A DNA stretch of 20,260 nt. It comes from Phanerodontia chrysosporium. Lineage: Eukaryota > Basidiomycota > Agaricomycetes > Polyporales > Phanerochaetaceae. Under the pieces are notes generated by a model that did no database searches, was not told the DNA's origin, and was given only the letters and a program-made list of their open reading frames with translations. Every line of letters begins with the position of its first letter. Positions within the stretch are counted from its first letter, which is position 1. The position numbers were made by a program, and so were the translations under genes. This document shows, one piece after another, positions 9,007-14,473 of the stretch. The DNA lies in assembly GCA_001910725.1 (NCBI GenBank), contig MJGA01000123.1, forward strand, positions 1 to 20,260, given 5' to 3'.

Positions 9007-9180
9007 GATGTCGCTGCCAGGGACGGTTGGTCTTGTTGTTTAGTCAGGAGGAACAACCGTTTGCTGAGTTGCCTGGACCAGACGTTAGGTCGAGGGTTCC
9101 CAGTGGTTCGTGTTGGGGATGTGTGGTTGTTGTATGAATATATGCAGGGGTAGGAGCAATGAACGTGGGGTAGATACAGC

Positions 9181-9491
9181 TAGGGTCTTGGCCGCTAGAC
9201 CTAAGCTACGTCTACACAGAGCCTAATGTCCAGTAGATAGCCTGCTCACACGTAAGCAGGTGCTTCACTCCAGTATAGTGAAGGCTTTGACGACGTTGAA
9301 CCGTTGTTACTTGACTGTCACGTCACGGGTGAAGCTCAAGTAAACCTAAGTAACCACAAACGTAAGTGGCAACCGTTGACAACTGAAACGTACCGTACTG
9401 AGCCGTTTGCTCAGTAAGCTTGCCCCCTTTCACTAGCGTTGTAGTGAACTGATAGGGCCTAGTTCGTAGTTAAGCCAGATGCTTAAGCTAC
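9181..9491 (-). other. Series of at least seven stem-loops in the leader
   Basis: Perfect or near-perfect inverted repeats follow one another: 9466-9491 (4+6 bp with one bulge), 9429-9448 (7 bp, loop 6), 9396-9416 (8 bp, loop 5), 9307-9343 (8 bp outer stem), 9263-9283 (7 bp, loop 7), 9241-9260 (6 bp, loop 8) and 9181-9203 (7 bp with one bulge). They fill much of the predicted R-U5 RNA. Roles in packaging, dimerisation or non-scanning initiation are possible, but none is shown. Confidence 0.55.
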
Positions 9492-9563
9492 GCTACCGTG
9501 GGTGAAGCAATGGCCTGACTGCGGCTCCAAAGTTGCTTGTCATTTGGGGTGCTACTCATGGCC

Positions 9564-9571
9564 TATATATA
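9564..9571 (-). promoter_or_regulatory. TATA box of the LTR promoter
   Basis: The minus strand reads TGTATATATAGGCC here, an eight-base TATATATA in the LTR about 590 bases upstream of the ORF1 ATG. Transcription would start roughly 25-35 bases downstream, near 9530-9545. From 9540 down to 8975 the minus strand has no ATG, which fits a start at that place. Confidence 0.65.
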
Positions 9572-9645
9572 CATGTAGAGACTATTTGAAATTGAAGAGA
9601 GTGGGAATAAAGAAGCTAAGAAAGGAAGTAGATATTTGTCGTTGG

Positions 9646-9713
9646 GAAGAAACTAGAATAAACTAGGTTATTCTGTCCGTTTCCGCCTGTTTCCAGCATA
9701 TTCCGGCCAGTTC
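9646..9713 (-). promoter_or_regulatory. Step-type heat-shock-element-like array 1
   Basis: On the plus strand TTC occurs at 9671, 9681, 9691, 9701 and 9711, exactly 10 bp apart. GAA occurs in phase at 9646 and 9656. HSF binds nGAAn units at 5-bp spacing, and step-type elements use same-orientation units every 10 bp. The array lies about 80-150 bp upstream of the TATA box. Because the 10-bp blocks also resemble each other (TTCCG-CC-like), a diverged decamer tandem repeat is an alternative reading. Confidence 0.5.
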
Positions 9714-9747
9714 CTGCTGCTGAGCCAAGCATATGCCGAGGGATCTG

Positions 9748-9785
9748 GAATATTCTTCCCATTTCCACAAGGTTCTGCTCTGTTC
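9748..9785 (-). promoter_or_regulatory. Step-type heat-shock-element-like array 2
   Basis: On the plus strand GAA at 9748 is followed by TTC at 9753, 9763, 9773 and 9783. This is one canonical inverted pair (GAA-TA-TTC) plus three further units at a 10-bp step. It lies in U3, about 180-215 bp upstream of the TATA box, and is out of phase with array 1. Confidence 0.5.
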
Positions 9786-9814
9786 TGGCTGCTGGAGGGG
9801 AAGGAATGGCCTGT

Positions 9815-9857
9815 TTCCGGAACGTTCTTCAAGATTCTTCAAGATTCTGAGGCATTC
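9815..9857 (-). promoter_or_regulatory. Perfect plus step-type heat-shock-element-like array 3
   Basis: On the plus strand TTC 9815, GAA 9820 and TTC 9825 form a perfect three-unit element (TTCcgGAAcgTTC). TTC continues at 9835, 9845 and 9855, with CAA in place of GAA at 9830 and 9840. A 10-base block (TTCTTCAAGA) is repeated in tandem within it. This is the strongest of the three arrays and lies near the U3 start. Confidence 0.6.
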
Positions 9858-9890
9858 TAAGAGACTTGATACAAATACAAATTGATGACA

Positions 9891-9906
9891 TCGTTTGCTG
9901 TCCCTT
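9891..9906 (-). other. Candidate polypurine tract
   Basis: Next to the inferred U3 start the minus strand reads ACAAGGGACAGCAAACGA, mostly purines with a GGGA core. Plus-strand DNA synthesis would be primed here. The tract is interrupted by cytosines, so the call is weak and depends on the LTR boundary. Confidence 0.35.
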
Positions 9907-10052
9907 GTGTACGCCTTGTACACGCATGTTTGCTGCTGGGTGTTGCTGATTGTTGGCCTTCGCGCCTGTTTGTGTCTGCAGCTGGGGTGCAAATATGTCT
10001 GGTATCGCGAGTAGGCCGCTGTGGGCTGTAGCTTACTCCTCCAACGTTCTGC

Positions 10053-10102
10053 ATGACCTAGTGCCAAACACTTTTGGCACTTGTCATCCGGGGGTCGCTT
10101 GA
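10053..10102 (-). other. Hairpin followed by a 16-base motif, 3' UTR copy
   Basis: The inner stem is GTGCCAAA/TTTGGCAC (10061-10068 with 10073-10080, loop CACT). The outer stem is ATGAC/GTCAT (10053-10057 with 10083-10087). The adjacent 16 bases at 10087-10102 (TCCGGGGGTCGCTTGA) are identical to 919-934. Confidence 0.6.
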
Positions 10103-10134
10103 AATCGCAACTGTCCCCAGTTGCCCACTTGTAG

Positions 10135-13100
10135 CTAATCTTCTGAAGACTCAGAAGATTCGCTGATTGCTCCCTCGTTGTCGACATCGCTGTCTTCTTC
10201 GACATGATCCACGGTGTCTTGCTGGTCCAGTTCCTCGAGAGTAGGTACGTCGTCGATGCTACGGAGGTCATCAGCAAGCTGCTTGAGCTTGCTACGATCC
10301 CATCGTGCGATGTATGGGATGAGCCGGAAGGCTGCTATGCCGGCGAGACAATATGCCCCGTCCAATTCCTTGATGATGTATGATCCACCCGTAGTTCGCC
10401 TGACCACTTCGTATGGTCCAAAGTACCGATTCTTGGATTTCTTGTCAAGAGATTTCTCGATTCGAGAATTTCTGACAAGCACAAGAGTGCCTGATGCGTA
10501 GGTCTCGTTAACCATACGGGCTCGGAAGCGTCGCTCGAAGTGTGTTTTGGACATGAGCCTGTGCTGCTTGAGTGTTGCTGCCGCTTTAGCCATGTCCTCC
10601 GGCCGCTTTTCCAGCTGCCGGATTCGCAATGCTAGCAGGTTGCTGGTGTCCATTCCTCGTGTAAACCCGTCTACCATGAATGTGGCTTCCGTAAGGTCGA
10701 ATGGTAGGACTGGATGTTGTCCATGAAGGAGGTAGTATGGCGAATAGCCTGTTTGCTTCCGGACCGTAACTCTGTCCGCAAAGAATGCGTGCGTGACATA
10801 GTCTGGCCACTTGCTGATATTGCCCTCGCATGCCTTCATGATAGCTTCCCGGATAATGAGGTGACCTCGCTCTACCACACCATTGGCCTTGGAGTTATAC
10901 GTAGAGATTTTGATATGCGGAAGGTGATACTGATCCATGAGGAGGGTGTATGCAGCCATAAACTCCCTGCCATTGTCAGTGGTGACTTGGCCGACAGCTC
11001 CATAGCGGCAAAGGATCTGCTCCCAGAAGAAATTGGCGATGGTCTTGGCCTTTCGATCATGGATTGCTCGGCCCTCTGATACACCGGATAGATCGTCTTT
11101 CCCTGCTACGATGCCTACCAGGCGCCGTACCGTGGGCATGTGCATTAGGTCGAGGTAGACCTTCGTGAAGAGTGTTGCGGGGGTAGACACCATGATGGGT
11201 ACTTCTGCCTTGCACAGGCTACGAATTTGACACTGATGGCACGAGCGGACGTGCCGCTTGATCTCCTCTTGCATTCGTGGCCAATAGAAACGCTGCTTGA
11301 TGGCTGTGATTGTGGCCTGTTCGCCTCGATGTCCCATGTGCTCATGTGCAGCTTCCATGATAGCCTGACGCTTGGAGTGCCTGAATACGCACTTGAGAGG
11401 TGTGCCGTCTGGGTTGCGCTTGAACATGGCTGGTCCCTTGACAAAGTACTTGATCGCCTTCTGCATAAAGCGCCCTTTCTTCTGGCGATTTCCGCCGAAG
11501 TCTGGGGTCTGCAGAGTATGGTGAAAGTCGTAGATGTCCACCATCTCTTGGTCTGCTCTGCTCAGCTCCGTTGCGAATGCGTAGGGGCGTGTTGGGCAAT
11601 CGGGTGATGCGAAGATTTGACAGAAGCATGAATGGGCTTGGGGCCAAGGTTGCATAGCGTCGTAGCTGGCTGTTTGCACCATGAGGGCAATATCGTCGAG
11701 CCAGCTGTCGTCCTCTTCTTCTACTGCTTCTCCTTCTGCTAACTCCTTTCGCGACAAGGCGTCGGGTCCCTTGTGACGTTCGGCTGGTACATGTACAAGC
11801 TCGAAGTCAAACAAGAAGATGCCCTGTATCCAGCGGTTGATCGTGGCATTGGGCTGTAGGTCTGGGTAGTTGAGCATGCCTCGGATGTACTTGGCATCCA
11901 CTTCCACGATGAGCTTGTGTACACCTATTAGATGTACCCGATACGCGCGCAGTGCACGGTAGAGTCCGTATAGCTCAAGCTTGGGCTGGGAGTATCGCGC
12001 TTCGCGCTCGTTCATGGGCAATGATCCGTAGCGGGCTGGATGGCGTCGTCCTTGCTCATCCAGTTGCGATAGAATGAAGCCTACAGCTATGTAGCTGGAG
12101 TCGATGGATAGGATGACTGGTAATTCTGACTGGTAGTCGATTGCGCGGAGGGCTGGTGGAGATGTAATAGCTTGCTTGAGCTGGTCGAAAGCTGCTTGAC
12201 GTCGTTCATTCCATTCGAACTCGATGTCTCGCCGGATGAGTTCAGTCAAGGGTCGCGTTATGACTGAATAGTTCTCAATCCAGATCCGCACAGTACCGCA
12301 TAAGCCTAGGAATGCGCGTACGTCCTTGACAGTCTTGAGAGGTGGCCAGGAGAGAATCTTTTCCACCTTTTGTTCGTCTGGCAGTCGGCCTTCTGGTGTA
12401 CACTTTTGTCCCACGATGAGAACTTCTGGCTGGGCCAGCTGAACTTTAGTGGGAGAAAATGTTCCCCCGGCATGGCTGACACGGTGAATGATGCGATGAA
12501 CGTCATTGGCGTGCTCCCAGATAAAACGCCTAATTCCTGGATTGTCAGGCATGGTCTGCGGATTGCCTGCTGCGTCCGGGTACTGCGTTTTAGAGCCCTT
12601 GATGGGTAGGTCATCGATGAAGATGTTGGCCTTGTGCGGAATCTCGTCCTTGAGTATGAAAGACATGCATGCTTGAAACTCTGCTGGAGAGTTTGTGAAG
12701 CCGGTGGGTAGTGATGTGATACGTAGCAATCCCAGCGGAGTGAGAAATGCTGTGAGGTCCCTGCTCTTGGGATGAACCTTGCGTGCGTCAAAGCCCCAGT
12801 AGAGGTCAAACACCGTATAGCACTGATGCCCGGCGAATGGCTCTACGAAGCTGTCCAGGTTGGGCGGGAGTCCTGCATCTCGTATAGTAACCTTGTTGAG
12901 AGGCTGAAGGTCGTGTACGATGCGAAGCTTGCCGCTTTTCTTGAGAACGCAAAACCAGCGAGATCGATAGGATGACTGGCTAGGTTCGTATACGCCTGCT
13001 TCGATTTTCTCTCGAAGTAGTTGTACCACCTTATCCCTAATTCCGGGAGGAATAGGAATGTTGGGGAATGCCCATGGGATGTGCGGAACCACAGGTATGA

Positions 13101-14163
13101 TGTACGGCGAGAAGTAGTCCTCGCGGAAGGATCCACGCTGGTGATCCTCCCATACGAAGCTATTCTGATGTAGCTGTAGTACATGCTTGAACAGCTTTTC
13201 CTCCTCTGGCCATAGGAATCCCTGCGGGTTGATGTCCATCTCCTTAAGTCGTTCGTCCGTCAGCCGTCCTCCATCGGGTATGAAGTCTGGTGGTCGAATA
13301 GGCAGTGGTTGCAGCGAAGCCAGAGGAGGGGGGTCTGGAATGCGACGCTCCACCTTGGCGTCCTCTGGGTATACAGCTGGGACTGGCTTGACCTTGCGGT
13401 CTACGCGCTTGTACGCTGTAAGCACCTCTGGCAGGTACATGGGCTTGAAGGCTGAGAATATGTTCTCGCCGTCCATGCATAGCACAGTGTCTTCTTCGTC
13501 CAAATCCTCCAGAAACTCCTCCATAGGGACCGTGAAGAATATTGGAGGCGCCTCCGTGTGCTCCAAATCTTCCTCTTGAATAGTCACGTAGAAGCCTGAG
13601 GCAGCACCGCTTGCGCTGCCTGCGTTCGTAGTCGTAGGTGTAGATGGTGCACGGTTAGCACCCTGCTCGCGTGGCAAGCATGGTGGCGCTGATGCGCTTG
13701 ATGCGCCTGGCGCGCCTGCGTGGTCGCTGTGCTGAGTGCTACCGCCGCAGTCTGCCTGGCTTTGGCATGTGTGGCGGGCGCTGAGGTCGCTGGCGTGTTC
13801 TGATTTCGAGGCTGAGAGTTCAATTCCGGCAGGTGCAAAACATTGTTTCTGCCAGTTTTGCACCGGATTCGTGCCTCCGGGGGTCGCTTGAGCTGCTGAG
13901 TCTCGGGACATTGGCAGTAAGTGTCCCGTCGCTCTGCACGCATGTTCATAAGGTGAATCCTTTTGATTCACATCCTTAAGTACATGTGATGCAGCCCTTT
14001 TGGCCGTCCTAGACGCATACAAGCCGAAACTGGTAAGTAGTACAAATACAAAGGAAAATAATGAAAAAATCGAAACTACTACTAGGGCCGTCGTGCCCGT
14101 GCTACTGCGAATACAATGGGAACATAGGGTTGCGTTGCCGCCGTGGACTACATCTCCAGCCAT
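10135..14163 (-). CDS. ORF2: Pol polyprotein with reverse transcriptase, RNase H and integrase (complete)
   Basis: The product has 1342 residues and copies element RNA into DNA and inserts it. Reverse transcriptase spans about 330-660, with catalytic Asp453 in VFDLYWGFDA and Asp517/518 in FIDD (12610-12621). RNase H spans about 680-805, with Asp688, Glu730, Asp756 and Asp801 as likely acidic residues. The integrase zinc domain is HX4H at 940/945 and CX2C at 975/978. The integrase core triad is Asp1005, Asp1063 and Glu1098, with the usual 35-residue D-E spacing. A GPY module begins near 1249 and a Ser/Asp/Glu-rich tail follows, with no chromodomain seen. The N-terminus is unusual: an NAT sequon at 10-12 and a hydrophobic helix at about 25-49 followed by RTAKR. 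The start at 14163 is the first in-frame AUG after the ORF1 stop, in strong context. The frame stays open upstream to 15129, but that part reads as the shadow of ORF1. Confidence 0.93.
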   Translation of the reverse strand: MAGDVVHGGNATLCSHCIRSSTGTTALVVVSIFSLFSFVFVLLTSFGLYASRTAKRAASHVLKDVNQKDSPYEHACRATGHLLPMSRDSAAQATPGGTNPVQNWQKQCFAPAGIELSASKSEHASDLSARHTCQSQADCGGSTQHSDHAGAPGASSASAPPCLPREQGANRAPSTPTTTNAGSASGAASGFYVTIQEEDLEHTEAPPIFFTVPMEEFLEDLDEEDTVLCMDGENIFSAFKPMYLPEVLTAYKRVDRKVKPVPAVYPEDAKVERRIPDPPPLASLQPLPIRPPDFIPDGGRLTDERLKEMDINPQGFLWPEEEKLFKHVLQLHQNSFVWEDHQRGSFREDYFSPYIIPVVPHIPWAFPNIPIPPGIRDKVVQLLREKIEAGVYEPSQSSYRSRWFCVLKKSGKLRIVHDLQPLNKVTIRDAGLPPNLDSFVEPFAGHQCYTVFDLYWGFDARKVHPKSRDLTAFLTPLGLLRITSLPTGFTNSPAEFQACMSFILKDEIPHKANIFIDDLPIKGSKTQYPDAAGNPQTMPDNPGIRRFIWEHANDVHRIIHRVSHAGGTFSPTKVQLAQPEVLIVGQKCTPEGRLPDEQKVEKILSWPPLKTVKDVRAFLGLCGTVRIWIENYSVITRPLTELIRRDIEFEWNERRQAAFDQLKQAITSPPALRAIDYQSELPVILSIDSSYIAVGFILSQLDEQGRRHPARYGSLPMNEREARYSQPKLELYGLYRALRAYRVHLIGVHKLIVEVDAKYIRGMLNYPDLQPNATINRWIQGIFLFDFELVHVPAERHKGPDALSRKELAEGEAVEEEDDSWLDDIALMVQTASYDAMQPWPQAHSCFCQIFASPDCPTRPYAFATELSRADQEMVDIYDFHHTLQTPDFGGNRQKKGRFMQKAIKYFVKGPAMFKRNPDGTPLKCVFRHSKRQAIMEAAHEHMGHRGEQATITAIKQRFYWPRMQEEIKRHVRSCHQCQIRSLCKAEVPIMVSTPATLFTKVYLDLMHMPTVRRLVGIVAGKDDLSGVSEGRAIHDRKAKTIANFFWEQILCRYGAVGQVTTDNGREFMAAYTLLMDQYHLPHIKISTYNSKANGVVERGHLIIREAIMKACEGNISKWPDYVTHAFFADRVTVRKQTGYSPYYLLHGQHPVLPFDLTEATFMVDGFTRGMDTSNLLALRIRQLEKRPEDMAKAAATLKQHRLMSKTHFERRFRARMVNETYASGTLVLVRNSRIEKSLDKKSKNRYFGPYEVVRRTTGGSYIIKELDGAYCLAGIAAFRLIPYIARWDRSKLKQLADDLRSIDDVPTLEELDQQDTVDHVEEDSDVDNEGAISESSESSED
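13832..13891 (-). other. Hairpin followed by a 16-base motif, ORF2 5' copy (right unit)
   Basis: This is identical to 875-934, displaced by 12957: stem 13832-13841 with 13855-13864, and motif at 13876-13891. Confidence 0.6.
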
Positions 14164-14473
14164 AGCCTGAGCTGGAGCAGGGGCTACAGCGAAGACGAAC
14201 CATTGGGCAGCCGCTTTTGTGGCTGTGAGTAGAGCGTGCACGCGTGCTGCGCGCACTCGTTTGCCCAACAGCCGGCCAGACTGTCCAGCGTGTGCCGAGA
14301 CACTACAAACAGAGGATATAACAGAGAGATCAGCAGACAGAGGCCGTGGAGAGTAAACGTTACCGAGATCCAAGCTTGGCTGCTCGGCGCGAACGCGGCC
14401 AAGAGCCTGTCCAGTACGAGTGACCGATGCCGAGGTTGACCGATGGTGTGCGCGCGTGTCCGTTGCTTCGCGC
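14164..14473 (-). other. ORF1-ORF2 gap with candidate intron (right unit)
   Basis: This has the same content as 1207-1516, displaced by 12957. The candidate acceptor is at 14303, with donors at 14363 and 14501. Confidence 0.4.

Larger units (their letters stand above)
8975..9540 (-). other. Predicted 5' leader (R-U5 to Gag AUG), AUG-free
   Basis: Reading the plus strand for CAT shows none between 9540 and 8975, so the minus strand has no ATG over 566 bases. The nearest upstream ATG is at 9543-9541 and the next downstream one is the ORF1 start at 8974. About nine would be expected by chance. Such depletion fits a leader scanned by ribosomes before Gag. Confidence 0.6.
1..9890 (-). mobile_element. 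Left Ty3/Gypsy LTR retrotransposon unit, 3' part cut off by the window start
   Basis: In element order this unit has the shared LTR (9890-9009), a primer-binding site, a complete ORF1 with Gag, retropepsin and a long extension (8974-1517), and the first 402 codons of ORF2 (1206-1). The window ends just inside the reverse transcriptase. Class I LTR-element identity is shown by the CX2CX4HX4C zinc knuckle, the DTGS protease site and the conserved lead-in to the reverse transcriptase. All frames are open. The domain order Gag-PR-RT-RH-IN, seen complete when both units are combined, is that of Ty3/Gypsy (Metaviridae). The 5' boundary is inferred from one LTR only, because no second LTR is present for comparison. 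Confidence 0.9.
9009..9890 (-). repeat. Shared long terminal repeat (inferred boundaries)
   Basis: The ends form a short inverted repeat, TGTC at 9009-9012 and GACA at 9887-9890. On the minus strand the 3' end is followed after two bases by a candidate primer-binding site starting TGGTGACC. Within the LTR a TATA box sits at 9571-9564, with periodic TTC/GAA arrays upstream of it (U3) and an AUG-free hairpin-rich stretch downstream (R-U5). The position between the Pol stop and the Gag start requires an LTR here. No second LTR is available, so the 882-bp length is an inference from the ends, the primer site and the promoter layout. Confidence 0.6.
9891..10134 (-). other. 3' untranslated region between the Pol stop and the LTR
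   Basis: No reading frame that looks selected is present. The region holds a hairpin at 9907-9923 (GTGTAC-GCCTT-GTACAC), a stronger hairpin at 10053-10087, and the 16-base motif shared with the ORF2 5' region at 10087-10102. An overlapping minus frame contains a Cys-rich zinc-knuckle-like remnant. Confidence 0.6.

Noticed and set aside
9009..9890. Target-site duplication around the LTR
   Set aside because: Both flanks of the only LTR are internal sequence of the same element family, so no host flank exists in the window.
9663..10277. 204-codon minus-strand frame over the Pol end and U3
   Set aside because: It runs through the LTR promoter arrays and overlaps Pol in another frame. Apart from the short Cys-rich stretch noted as a finding, it has no protein-like features.
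10135..10450. C-terminal chromodomain of the integrase
   Set aside because: After the GPY module only about 55 residues plus an acidic Ser-rich tail remain, with no aromatic-cage pattern.
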